64,000 nt of DNA from contig WBMV01003016.1 in assembly GCA_013396655.1 (NCBI GenBank), positions 180,847 through 244,846 on the forward strand, given 5' to 3'. The stretch's first letter is position 1, and each line of letters begins with the position of its first letter. Positions 12,501 through 25,900 of this stretch are shown here, piece after piece. The DNA comes from Campylorhamphus procurvoides (taxonomy: Eukaryota > Chordata > Aves > Passeriformes > Dendrocolaptidae). The notes under the pieces were generated by a model. That model was not told the DNA's origin. It ran no database searches and saw only the letters and a list, made by a program, of their open reading frames with translations. Made by a program: the position numbers and the translations under genes.

Positions 12501-14149
12501 GCCTTTGTGTCGCAGTGATCACATGTGGGGAAACCTAATAAATACCCCTATTCAGCCAAGATAATGGGGAGAATTAAATTGGTTGGCACTTGGATCAAAG
12601 CTCATTAGCCTTGCATCTAACACTTGTCAACCAGAGATAATATCAGAAAGGGGGTTTTCTTATGCCATTTTCTGCGTGTGTTGCAGGGATTGACCATGTG
12701 TAATGAGATCATATCTTAAAAAAGAATGAGAAATAGCGTTTTTGCCAGTTGTCAGGACCCATCTGAACATAAAGCTTATTTAAACACATTTTTTTACTGT
12801 GAGCTCATATTAAATCTCAGCAAGTTTATCCATCTCTAATGTAGTTACATGGTCATTACATGGAAAATCTACTTCAGATAAAGCAAAGCATTTTTATCCT
12901 TCAGTTACACAAGTATCAGGTCACAGTAATCACATGCAAATATCAGATACCTACTATGCCACTGCAGTGTTAACTTGTACATCTTCTGCTGAAATAGCAA
13001 GGAGCTTATTCTGCACAGCATTATAGTGGACGTGGCATTTCATCAATGGGAGACGAGGTGGGCTAGAGAAGAAGCTGAGCTACAAAGTCTTTGACAGAGT
13101 GCTCCGTTTCTCATAAATATCCCAAGGAACTTTTACCTCTGGCTGGCCTTCACAGGAAGCAAAAGAAACAGCACAAAAGAATATCTATTGTAAACCTCCT
13201 GCAGTGTGTGACTGTCCTCACCTCACTGACACTCAATCTTTTGCTGTGGATTCCTAGTACACTTCCTGTGAGAGGATTGAGTAAGTGAGCCACATTTGAT
13301 GGAGCGTTTTAGCTACCTAGCCCTTCCTTTCAGTCCCTACAGTCAAACCACTCACGTCTAATCACTTTCCTCTTCAGCTACCATAGTCTTCCTCACACAA
13401 CTTCTTTCTCCCTTTGCTGGGCTCTTGGAAGGTTTCTGCTAAAGGCATCTTTCTTATTCATGCTGTGGCATCTTCTTTTCTGGATCTTGGCCTGTTTCCC
13501 CAGTACTCTGTAAAGAGGTCTAATGTCCTAAGTTTGAAGATCTGCTGTGCACCTGTTCTTGCTAAATCTAACATTTTTTCTTTATCCTATTGTTTCCACT
13601 CAGTCGTGCTGACTATCTCCCTTGTTCCACAAATGCCTCCATCGTCTCTTTCCCTATCCTCACCAAAGCTGCTCCTACAGCCATGTTCTGGCACTTTTGG
13701 TATTCAAGGGAGTGATGAAAAACAATAAGCAGAGCGATCCATATGCCTTGCTATTGCTACTCTTGCAATTATCACCTTTGTGCTTTCTCTTTCCCATCTA
13801 GTCTGCCCATTTGTGACCTTCACTTGCTGCGTGTATGCTAGGCACATTAATTTACCTGAGAACATAGAAAATATTCTCCAATCTGTTGCATTCGCTGGCC
13901 AAAGACTCCCACAGGAGAATTCGTACAGCAATATTCTCTTATGGTACAGACCTCCAGCATTAGACAGGCATTTTTTTTATGGTGAGATATGACCCGATAT
14001 ACCTTAGGACATTCTTTTAAACTATTAAAGTCATGATAGCTGAAAACCCAAAGAAAATTATAAAACAGAAAAATTTAGAGCAAATCATATTTTGTAATAA
14101 TAGTGGAGCAGAAAATATCTTCCTTTCTATCCATAGAAATTAAACTTCA
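9534..14149. other. Non-coding stretch, no gene recognised
   Basis: No frame here exceeds 104 codons (13414-13728, +), and that one shows no recognisable domain. A T/G-rich tract lies at 10741-10812. The part at about 12480-12680 is compositionally more complex than its surroundings and could be a conserved non-coding element, but I cannot test that. No transposon homology was recognised. Confidence 0.5.
10741..10812 (+). repeat. T/G-rich low-complexity tract
   Basis: About 72 bases of T-runs interrupted by single or double G, with only two A and two C, ending in GGGTTTTTTTTT. It is of the same type as the tracts at 198-314, 14150-14192, 41030-41076, 48232-48267 and 58134-58337. Confidence 0.7.
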
Positions 14150-14192
14150 CTTTATTTTTTGTTTTTGTTTGGGGTTTTTTCGGTTTTTTTTT
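14150..14192 (+). repeat. T/G-rich low-complexity tract
   Basis: Runs of T broken by G and one GGGG, with a single CGG, ending in a T9 run. It is one of the recurrent G/T-asymmetric tracts. Confidence 0.65.
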
Positions 14193-17100
14193 AACAATTT
14201 AAAAAAGAAAATATGGTCAAGAAGTATTGCCATCTGGATACACCATGTGAATATGTTGAACTCCAGTAAAGATGGGTCTTTGGCAGAAGAATGTGACAGT
14301 GCAAATGCCAACTGACCATTAGTGAGACCAGTATGATCACATTTTTATTGTTATTTGTCAGCAGTCCTTTTCAGAAAAAAAGCACAAGGTGTGCCAGACA
14401 GAAAGTGAAGGAATAGTGAGCTGCAGTCGGCAGCCACAGTGAAAGCCAGGGTTCTCAATATGCTGACCATAATCAAGGCCATCAGTCACTTCTCTAATGT
14501 ATTCTTCCTGGCTCCAGCCACATCTATATTTATCCGATCAATCAAAATCTGCCTTTTGTTTCCTTTTTTTCCCTCCTGAGATGAGATGAGATGAGATCAC
14601 TCTCAGAGCTGTTCCAGTCTCTTGGCTGAAGATCCTGAGGAATAGGTGGGCTCAAGCCCTTTATAATTCAGTTCATTAATTCATTGCTGTAAAATGTATC
14701 TATTTCACTGATTTTCTCTGTGTGTGTCTCTCTATACCTCAGGATGGGAATGCAAATACCTGCATTAAGTGTGTGATCTACCTCACCGTCTTTATGGTTG
14801 GTGTGTCTAATCCACAGGCCTGTCTTAACTTTATACAGAAAAACAACTTACAGAGGTTAGGAGAACTCTAGAGCAGTAGATGCGTGGTGTCCTGTGTTTT
14901 CATTACAGCACATTTTCCATGGAGAGCATTATCACACAAGGACTGAAGTTCAATGAACATGCTGTAAAAAGCATGTTGTGAGCTGGAAGATGGACAGTCT
15001 CCCTCCCTAAACAGAGGAAAAGACCTCTGTGAGGAGGTGTTAGTAATACAGACTTTCCACAGTACTTCTTCTCTTTCAATAAGCCGCCTAGAGGGCCACA
15101 AAGCCCAGGTCTGTTTCCTGCAGAACAGCTGCCAGCAGCCTCACAGGTCTGCTTCTGGGAAGCATCATGAGCATGAAGCTCAGCCCTTACCTGATCAATA
15201 CACTTTTTTAAAGAGTTTCTTGCGTTTAAGCCCTTCTATTCCCTACCCTTAAATACTTGCAGCAATTTAAAGAACATATTGCTGTAACATTTTCATATGT
15301 AAATGCATATTTAAATATTTTTCATGCTTTAATTATATATTGAAACTTATTTTCCAGCTCAGACGCTCAGGCTTCTCAAACCAGCCCTGCTATTCCATTC
15401 TGTCTCTTCCCAAGCTACGATTTTTGGTAGCTGACCATCTTCTGGGTGGCCTTAGGTAAGCCACCCTTTTTTTGTATGAATTTCCTCTGCATCTCTAATT
15501 CAGACTAATATTTATCAGTTTCATCAGTTTCACTGTGCTTCTTTTTCAGAAAGTACTGAAGAGATGTAAGAGACTATGGAAAAATTAAATGCCACTGCCT
15601 CTACACAAGCTGTATTGTTCAAATTCTGTCATCAGGGCTGATTTTTGAGGACTCTCAGAATGGAATCTAAACCTTTTCAAATACATTCATATTATTTCTA
15701 TTTTTGTGCAGCACATATTTTTTTTTCCATTAGCAGTAAGTTCTTAAACAGAGCTAGCTGTTCACTTGTTGGCGGTTGGCAGGAGGTCAGCATTCCAGTG
15801 TAAAATGATCTCTTTTTTGTCTGCCAATAACGCAATATTAACAAATTTGTCTTGATGTTTATCTGTTGTTATGTCTGTTGTCAGACTGTATGAAGAAAAC
15901 AAAACTTGGAACACTGCAGCAATCGTTTTAAGATATCTGATATGGCACTGAAGACTTTCCTTCAGTAATTACCAGTTTCATGGCAATGCAGAATTGTATC
16001 ATTTAAGAAGCTCTCTTGCATGTTTTTAATAACTGGCCATTTCAAAATGCACCTTCTGTCATGGTCCAAAGGGCTCAAATTTCATTTTTGCTGATCAGAA
16101 ACCAAGCTTTTTTATGTTATTTCTTGTAGGCTTAATATAAAATAAAGGACTGACTGAACCAGCTGGGAAGAAATCTGTATCATACCCAATATTTAAATTT
16201 TCACAAGAAGAGTGCTTGGGGTTTGTCTTCCAGTAATCATAGCATCAAGTCCCCCACATATCAGTGCTGGACAAAAAGTGTGAAGAATGGCATGGTTTGT
16301 CAAACTATGTGCTTAGTGCTAAGAAAGACCCCAGAGAGAGTTACAAATGGTTAGTTAGGTCTTTGGTTAGGTTAAGATAAAGATGATTAAAATCAGCCTT
16401 GAATTTGCACAAATGGCGTGAAACTTGTCTGAGCAAAATATCCCACAGCACTTCTCTTACTTTTAAGTTAGATAACAAATTATACTTGTTTTAAAAATGC
16501 AAACTAGCAATTATCAGCCAGACAAGTAAGAGTCAGGATCAAGACAATTGAAAACCAGGCTTAATTGAAAGCAATGGTTTTACAGAAGATTCTTGAACTA
16601 GGACTTCAGAATTCAATGTTCTTCTAAAATACCCAATTCCTCTCTGCAAGAGTAACTGCAGCTCTCTTTCTTGCTTTCGTACTTTACAGAATTTGTTAGG
16701 GGCATGATTCTGCATGGCTCCCAAAAACAATCAGATTGAGAAGGAAAGCACACAAAAGGAAAGGGTGAGAGAACATTAATTTATTAGTTACAACTGGATC
16801 AGATCAGTGGGCTGGAACTGAAAGAAAGAGTGATTTTTATCCAGATTGATGACTATTTTTATTGTAATATTGTTGATCGGCAGAGGCTTAGTAATTGTTG
16901 TAACAGATGTGGCCTCTCCAATGCTGCACATAGGATTCCTCTTGCCTAAGCAGGAATAATAATTATTCACAGTTTTTCAAAACCTCCAGCCTGCAATTGA
17001 GTTGTCACAGTCTCCCAGACACTGCTCCAGGCACTGCAGATGGTACCAGCTGACACACTTTGGGCACATCATTACAAACATGAGTAAACAATTTTAACTA

Positions 17101-20100
17101 CTTTCTTGATAACCAATGCATGACAGTAAGTCAAAGAGAGATGCATTTCAGGAGGAGATATGGCTCCATGGAGCTGCAATATGATTGAGGCAAATGTTCA
17201 AGTGAGGACACATCTGAAAGAAATTGCTAGCATGAGGTACAGCAGGGAATGATCAGCTTCTGTAACAAAACACTTGTTTCCAGCCTGAAGTATCCAAATT
17301 GTTTTTATATGAGACCCAAGTCAATACTATTGAAGGCCTTTTCTGTTTATTTTTAATGCTTCATCTATTGGATTTGTTGAAGAACATTGTTTAAGTTGAG
17401 AGTGGATGCATTAACAAATACATCTAGCAGCCCATTACAAATTATTTGTGTGCCAGGGGAATAATAGGTTTGTGCAGTTAGGAAAAAGAAAACAATTTCA
17501 AATGTTCACTTGGAATTTACAACATTTTGATTTTAGATAATTGTTTGAGGAAATTGGTTTCCTAGGTCTGATGGTAACATAAATCACAGCTTGAAGCCAA
17601 GTGCAAGTAAAATTTAGTCAGTCTAGTGAGAAATAGCAAATACAATAAGTGGGATAGCATACAATGTTTGAAAATACACTTTTAAAGAAATTTACGGTAG
17701 TGAGACATTAGCTCTTGGTGCTGAATGTCTGACAGCAGGCATGCAAGTCTGCACAAAGAGGAGCTGAATGTAAAAGAAAAGTGTACCTCACCTTCCTCTC
17801 TGTCCACAAACTATTTGTAAGCCCTATCAAATTGAGTAATTTATTTGAAATTGTTCACACTACTTCTGGGAAATTATTCTTCTTCTATTCAAGCTTTGTA
17901 GGAACATTTCACTGTGAAAGAAAAAAACCACCAAAATGTGGAAAATATGCTATGTTACTTGTTTATACTTACACTTTCTAGAAGAAGTGTTTGATTGGCA
18001 AGAGTATATAGTAGTTTCTGTGAAAATTGAGTTCAGATCCTGACATCACTGTGATATAAATAATAGGCAAATAAATGAGGTGCATGCATTTTGTAGTTTC
18101 TGTGAACTGAAGGGTTCAAAAGGAAGAAACAAAGCTAAGTGTTATACCTGTATGTAATCTTAATTGATATTCAATGTATTCCAAACTTTTCAGTGTATAT
18201 AACTAGAAGTAATGCTTGAAAGTACTTCAAGTAATGAGTTTTCAGAGCTTTAAATATAAAAGGAAAGTGAACTTGGAAAGATGAGGACCTTGACCAAGTT
18301 AACCATTACTTATGTGTCCCCCTGGCTGCTTTTCTGTTTTTATTGTGTGTTTTCACTCCTGTTTGGGCCAGGAGTCAGTGTGACCAATAGACTACCTTGA
18401 TATCCTCCATGTCATCTACATAAGCAAAAGCATGGACTACTAGAAATTCATCAAAATTCAAGAAGACATGTAAGAAGTGCTATAAAAAGCACTATGCCAC
18501 ATTTTATGTTGTTTTACATTCTAGGTAATCCCATGAATATTAAAAGAATTTCCTGTATATAAAATCTGTGTTTGATTGGTTTATGAAACAAATTGGGTAG
18601 AGAATTGATGGAAGTAATAAATTAGTATAACTTGTATAAGCATGAATTACACACTTTATAACTGAGAAAATTCATAAGACATGAAGTTCCTCTTGCTTAG
18701 ATTTGACCCGTTTTTTAGGTTTTGTTTGTTTGCTTTTTACACACAGGCTTCAAGCTTCAGCTTCTGCTCTTTGGGTGGAGTGTAAGAGAGCTCTGAGTTA
18801 AAAAACCTGTTCAGGACCAGAGTCCAGGCCTCCTGTCAGTCATGAGTCTATACCTTGGGCCACTGGTGACATCACTTTTTCCACTGCAATTGCTCTGCTC
18901 TCTGTGAAGTGCTATTTTTTAATGGATAAACAGACTTATTTCTGTTGAGTGCCCTAGCTGCTGGTTGATAATGTCAGTTTGTTTCAGAACAGACATTCAA
19001 AGAACAGCTCAACAAAATGACTTTTCTACTCTCACTGTATTCCTGGCAAATTTAGGTTGACTCTAATTGCGTCTGGGTATGTGTATTCAGACTTCCTGAA
19101 TTTTATACTGAAAATCTCAGATTAGGTAAAATAACATTATATTTTGGATATATAGATCAATATAACATCACAGTGTTGAGTTAATGCAGACTTCACAAAC
19201 ATACATTTTAAGTAATTCAGTGCTATCAGACAAGAGAGATACTACTCTGTAAGGGCTTGGAAAGTGTAAGTGCCCTTGACATTAAATGCTTTAGGTGAAA
19301 AAACCCCTCTTGGCCTTCTTTCAAAATTAAAAATAATTTGATCTTCCAAAATCTGAGTTTCTACATCATTAACAAAGACTCTCAGTTCCACATTACTTCA
19401 TTTTTTTAACGTTATATTCTTTTAAATAGGAAAAAGATTCTCAGATGACCACAGTAACATAAATACTTGGCTGTTATCTTCAGCTTACTGATTATTTTGA
19501 ACTATATTTATGAATTACAAATTGTTCTTCATTTTTTCAGGCACAGGCTGTCCCTCAAAGGTGTTGGTTATGACTTGCTTGGAAATACACTGCTATCAAT
19601 AGCACATAACCTTGCCATGAAGGAGATGGGCATCTAGAAAAATCTATAGGAATATTGCAGCTTTTGGTTTTGAGAAAACAAACTATCAGTCTATGATCCC
19701 TAGTTTTTTTAGACTCATTAGAGGACCAGCCATTTCAGGTCCTAGTCAGTATTTCAGTTGTTTTCATGTTTTCTGTTTGAGACCAAGAAATTAATTCTGT
19801 TGGGTAAAATGAGGCCAGTATGCTGGAAAGAAGTTCAAATAAGTGGTTTCTACTTTTTTAGTCACTATCTCAAAATGAGGCTGAAATTTCCTGAAGAGCT
19901 GTAAAGCCTCAATTAGAGAACTGCCTTTTGCCTTTCTATACTCAAAATTGCCCAGAGAATTATTCCTCCAATTTTAGACAACTTTTTTCATTGGTTTGTG
20001 TCTTGGCACTTGCTAGTCATAACCAGAAATAGTTGTGTATGAAATGGGCTATCACTATTTCTTTGTTTAATGGATATAGGTAGAAAGCATATTTTAAGAC

Positions 20101-22336
20101 TTACGGCACTGCTTCTGAACCTGAAGAAATATTTCCTGAATTTGAGGTAACTTTTCTCCCTGTGTTGTAGTCTGACCTGACTGTCTTTAGTCATATCACT
20201 TATAGGTTTATCCTGTCCAAAGCCCTTACTCTTCTTTAACATCTTCATTTGTTGACTCCAGCTATGATGATTTGGGTTTAAAAGATCCAAATTATTCCAA
20301 ATTCCAAAACCGTTATGGCATTAATTTTTTCAAAACTACCACACTGGTTTGTGTGTTACATTGTAAAGTTAAACCCTGGTGTGTGAGCCACTCTGAACTT
20401 TTTGTCCATAGTGCAGTCCAGATCCGATATTTTTCTGCTTTGATGTTTGATTAAAAAAGAAGAAAAAAAACAACACACCACTGCCCTCCCCCCTAAAATC
20501 TGGTGTCTTCACCTCATGTATTGAATCATACATAGATTAAAATAAACAAATTCTTCTTTTCAATCTTGATGAACGTGATGAGCATTCAAACTGATGTGAG
20601 GAGGCTATCCAAGACCTCCATTTGTAGTTTCAGTGGGAATTTTAGTTAGTCCAAAATGAATTACTGAAACTGATAGCAGGGTTTTGTCTCAGCCAGGTTC
20701 TGCATACAATAGATCACCATGAGATCCATAATGATCAAGTTCCCAAATCTCAGCTTTAGTCTCCATGAAAGTCCATTTCTTTCAAAATATGAAGAGTAAA
20801 CATTTCTTTACTGTTAATGTGGAAAAAATCCATCACTTTAATCCATATGTGTGTGTTTTTTTGTATCCTACCATGTCCATCACTTTAAATGTCTTTGCTT
20901 CTAGGCCAACAATTTATCCATGTTGGTATATTTGGATAATCATACCTTTCCATAGGCCTAGAGGATACATCTTCCTGCACTACATACCTGTTTCTTCACA
21001 CTTAGGCAAGGCAAAGTTGAAATGCACAATGGTACAGTTTTATATGAAATATGAATTTTAAGTTCTGTATTTTATTCTGTCAAAGATTCCTGACACAACA
21101 TTACAGCAGGAGAGTCAGAGAGTATGATTTCCATTTTCCAGCTTTTTGTAATAGACATAAATTTCAGTGTGATGTTGAAGTTGCTTTGCATTTCAGGTGG
21201 TATTTCAGTGATTTCTTTTTAATACTTTTTTGTTTCTACTGCATATTCTGTGATTATAGAAGCTCTGACATAGATACATTTTTGTAATTAGGCAGTGCTG
21301 AAGGACTTTATCATGGAACAAATAATTATGGAACAAGATGTTCTCCTGCAGTGAACAACAGGATGCAGCACAATCCTCACAGAGTTTTGGTGTGAAAGAC
21401 AGTAGGAGCTCCTGAACCAGAAGCTCAGCTCCTCAGAGGTCTTCCCACTAAGAGATATGACTAAACTAGACAGATTCACAGAATTAGAAGAGCTAGAGAG
21501 AAAGAGTGGTGGGAAGGAGAGATCAGGAATGTTGGAAATGAGCTTGACATCTTCACTTAAATAGAAAACACTTCCCAGAAAGCTCATTTTTCAGCATTAC
21601 AACACTGTTTAATGAGAACTGAGTTTTGCTTAGGAAAGGAAAAGGAAAACTTTCTCAAGCTGACAAGGAGTCAGTGTCGATATATTATGTATCTCGACAG
21701 AGATTTCTGGGTTACGGGGTCCTCAGGGCATGAAGAAACTCAGACTAGCGTGATACTTCAGACAGGTGTATGGACCTACTACAGTATTTAACTTAAGGAC
21801 TGCAGTGATCAGTTCAGATCTTGTACCCAACAAAACTGCCAAACCATGACTTCTTCCAAAAGTGAGTCTTTTGTAGGAATAGAGATCCCAGAACTCTCTG
21901 AAAAGCAGCATAGCTGCATTTTGCAAAGTTTATAGTACTTTTCTTTGGGATTACACAGTATTAATTGTGCAAATAAGCACACAGTCCTGAGATGGATTTT
22001 CAGGAGGGACTTGTGCAGGGCCCAGGTAAGGATCTCATTATTGTGCTCACAGTGCCTAGAGGAACAAGTTGTTCAGGCAAGAAAAATGTTTTATATTTTA
22101 GCAAGCTGCTTGGTCACTCTAATTCATGTCCTCAATTTAAAGAAAAATAAATTTGCCATCTCATGACTTATGTTGTTTCTAGGACCTGCTGAGCTTTCAT
22201 ATGCATGTGGCACGTATTTAAGAGGACAACCAGCACATGATGTATTTCTGTGTCAGAGTTCCTCATTATCAATTTTTGGGTTTCACAGTTCCCTTCAAGT
22301 TTCCTGTGTTGAAGTAATGAGTTCACCTTGGGTCAT
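14193..22336. other. Non-coding stretch, no gene recognised
   Basis: AT-rich DNA whose open frames never exceed 100 codons; the translations look like random sequence. It includes a (TGAGA) microsatellite at 14577-14597 and a small T/G-rich tract at 18711-18739. A weak resemblance to a MIR-type SINE core near 15440-15500 was judged too poor to annotate. Confidence 0.5.
14577..14597 (+). repeat. (TGAGA)n short pentanucleotide repeat
   Basis: Four perfect tandem copies of TGAGA plus one extra base. Confidence 0.85.
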
Positions 22337-22975
22337 TGTTATGATCCACCCTAGAAGCAGAGGGTAATCCAGATTGTTGTTAATAAATCCCTGGGGGTGG
22401 ATTAGGGTGAAACCACACTGAATAATCAGTGTTTGTAAACATATAGAGGTAGGGTTTACTTTAGAACAATTCAGTTTCAAAGCTAAACAGGTTTGTTGCC
22501 ATTTTGGGTGTTACCATATGCAGGAATATAGTAATAATAAAGTATAACACTTAAGAAAGGTGGGAAGGAGGGAGGACAAGGATCCTAAGATATACAGACA
22601 CCACTCACTGGATCCAGTGATGAAACCGGGTAATTATTGTTTCCATGTCTGTTGGTTGAAGTGGTGGTCACAGTCCTGTGAAGTGATGGTCTTGATCCAT
22701 TGGGGCTAGGGGAAGACCCCCACACAACTGCTGAGTTCTTTTTGAGTTATACACTTCAAACTCAGGTGGAAACACCTTCCACCTCCCCTGGGGCAGGGAA
22801 TTTTACAATGCGTAGTGTCATGGGACATGTCCCCCACATGTCCTAATCATGTCACAAGTCTCTGACACCTCCTAGAACTCAGCATCAATCATCGTCCATC
22901 ATGGTCCAGCATTTAATATGAACATACCAGGCCAGATGCAAAATGTCTTTGAGGTTTACAGCAGAGTCATCATAT
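22337..22975 (+). mobile_element. LTR-like dispersed repeat, unnamed family
   Basis: The block starts TGTTATGATCC. Its first ~360 bases can be aligned by eye with the minus strand of 61790-61400, inside the provirus at the right of the window. Shared words include GGGTGGATTAG, TTTAGAACAATT, ATATAGTAATA, CACCACTCA and TGGTCACAGTC. Two AATAAA-type words occur (near 22381 and 22535). The TG start, the length and its presence inside a retroviral pol region suggest an LTR, possibly solo. I could not find the matching CA end or a target duplication, so the right limit is uncertain. A perfect palindrome GGGACATGTCCC lies at 22822-22833. The repeat relationship is solid; calling it an LTR is inference. 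Confidence 0.55.
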
Positions 22976-25900
22976 AAGGGAGGATGTTGCCATGGTAAGG
23001 ATTATTCCACCTCATAGGATTTGCCTCTTACCAGCCTCTTCCCTCTTCCAAAAATCCAGTTTGAAGTTCAGATATGCACACCCTTTTGCACCTCGGATAG
23101 TTGGACAATGGTACGCACTTGTCTGATCTGAAGGTCCTTTTGCAGTAGGTATATTAGGAAGGGTTGGGCTTTGCTTGGTGAGCAGCAGTTTCTTTTCAGT
23201 TTGATACAGTGGACAAAAGTCTTTTGGTGATGTTAGAATGTTTAAGCCATTAACTATTTCAGTCTCTGACAGTTCTGCATGTGACAGCATGCTACAAACA
23301 AGTTCCTGAGAGGAAACCAGAGGTGGGGGGAAATCAAACAAAACCCATACCAGTCAGAGAACATGGAGATGTACTCACAGAAGCTGCAGATTGTCTTATG
23401 GTAGGAGCTTGTTCTCATCCTTCTTCTCTGCCAGGCAGCACCACTTAGAAAGAAGCTGAAGTATGAAGCCTGAGAGGCTTCATCTTCTCTCATAGGCCAT
23501 GGAAGCTCTTGACCTGTTGAAAAAGCAGGTTTCTCTGTTCAAGGGACTCTAGCTTCTGATCTCTGGGAAAGCTGAAGTAAATTTGCCTGGGAAATAGTCA
23601 GTGCCTTGTGGTGCCCCAGTGGGACATTATTTATAAAATATCTACCTTAACGAGCACCCCTAGGGATTCCCTGGTCCATTAATGCACAGTTAATGTATTA
23701 GTCCATTCAGTACAAATTGAGCAGGTAGAACAGGTTGTGAACTGCAGCTTTGCAGTATACAAGACTAGAATATCTTGAAGATTCAGCGCAGGGATATGGC
23801 TACTTTGTGGATAAAAACATATGACAAGATGTGGGGTAAAAAGAGACTGCATTAACAGAGCATCAGAACAACGACCATTAGCTGCCAGTGCAGGTGGAAC
23901 AGAGTTGTTTATCTACAGTGAAAGACAAGTAATTGCAGGTTGTTTATCTTTCAGTAGAAGGGCAGTTTGAGTAAGAGATGGTACACAAACAATTACAGCG
24001 GGTCAGTAGATATGTTGAAAGTTCACCTTCTAATTCATGCTGCAATGACTTATTCATATGTCTACACCTAGTGCTTTTTTCCAAAAGCCCTGCAGGTTGC
24101 TTTAGCTCATCTGTTTCAATTCCTCTTAGTGTTAAAGACCGTTTCCCAGGTTAAAGGTTCAGCTGCTGTGGAGCATCACTATTGTAGCCCTCAGCTACAG
24201 CATGGAGTCAGCTCCAGCAAGACAAGCAAATGCCATTCTGACACCTTGGGGGAAATGGCCTGTAAACATGTTTAGTAATTTCTAATTTTCTCATCTTTCA
24301 CTTTTTAAAAAATATTTCCTTTTGCTTTTTTTTATTACAACTTTCACTTACTGATTTATTTCTTATTTGCTTAACAAAGAAGATGAAGGATCCTTACACT
24401 TTATGTTCTAATGGAAAACAGTGGAGCAACCAACTCCTAAACTTACTCTTGCAAACAAAACAGGACTGTTTCTCAGCACACTCTCCTAAGCATTTAGACT
24501 ACCATGCTATGATTAGATAGCATATAACTGCTTAAATGGCCCTCAAGATCTAGTTGCTGTTAGAAATATAACATTGTAAATCATATTAACATGAAATCAG
24601 AATACCAACCTGTATCTGTTTGCTTAGCTTTCAGGCACTGTCACCTGAAACCTGGACCATATCATATGTCATCTATTCTCAAAATTAACTACCATCTGTA
24701 GCAGAAGATTTGTTTAGGTACCAAACAATATTTTATTTTTTTAAAGGCAATTCAATAAGCAAAAAGTAAATGAAAGGAAAATCACAAGTGATCTGCCCAC
24801 TCCACCTGGATCCTACTGTATCTAATCAATTGTTTTGGGTGGAAATTACTGAGTTATGGGCATTTGGTATATGGTGACTATTGTCCTTTACATAGACTCA
24901 AATTCTGACTCTGTGGACAGAGATCTGTTGAAGTAAGATCTGACATTTTGCCCTAAAAGTGTAAAGGAGTTTTTGAGATTACAAATGCTTCTACTTGAAA
25001 GGTTCTCAGCTTCCTCAGAACAGATGGGTCTCACTAAGAAGAGAGCCAAAGCAGGCTGCTGCTGTAACTCATCCTTTTTTTTTTTTTTTTAATACAGAGC
25101 CAGGTAACTTCTCATTTCCCCTTCACTCACCAAGCTGTCTGTCAGCCAGTATGGTCTCTGCAGTTGCATGGTGTGAATGTAGAAGCTGGAGTGACCATAA
25201 GTAACTGAGTGAGCCTTACCCGTTCTCTAATTTACTCTCTCAATACTCCATTGAATGCATGACCTCCAGCAGGAGTCAGAGAGGCCCAAGAAATGTTTGC
25301 AGCGAGACAGCCTTCATTGCTGAATTCACAATTTCCTTCTCAGTCTGACTCCTTACCAGCTGTGATTTTGGGAGCCAAGAGAAGAGCATGACCCCAGGAG
25401 CACAGGAGGGCAAAGCTTCTGGCTGCCCATTGTCTTTTTCACTACAACAGAAGTGAAAGACAAGAGATGAACCAAATTTTGCTTCACTAAGTATGTAGCT
25501 CTAATAAAAACTCTACCCAGAGCACTGAATGCAACAGTATACGGTGCTCAGTGAAATTTAAAAGGTTTTCTTGTACAGCTTGACTGCTTTTTCACTCTGC
25601 CACCAAATTTTAATTATCTCTTGAGCATACAGAATAGGCTGGAAATTGCATGCACAAAATCCTACCTTCTACAAGGCTTCCACCTTCTGTTGCAAATGGA
25701 AACATCACAGTAATATCCTTGTGATGGTGTGTCTGGGTTTCCAATTTCAGTCATATCCACCTTTAAGAAAAACATAAGTAAGATCTCTCTTCCACTCCCT
25801 ATCTCTAAAGAATTTGCTTGAACCTTTGTGAAAATCATTATGCTTTTACATTTGTTCTAGTCATTCACTACTAGGGAATAGAATACTTTAGCACAGGCCA

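Noticed and set aside
15440..15500. Resemblance to a MIR-type SINE core (GGCCTTAGGTAAGCCAC ... )
   Set aside because: Only scattered matches; too weak to annotate without a profile search.
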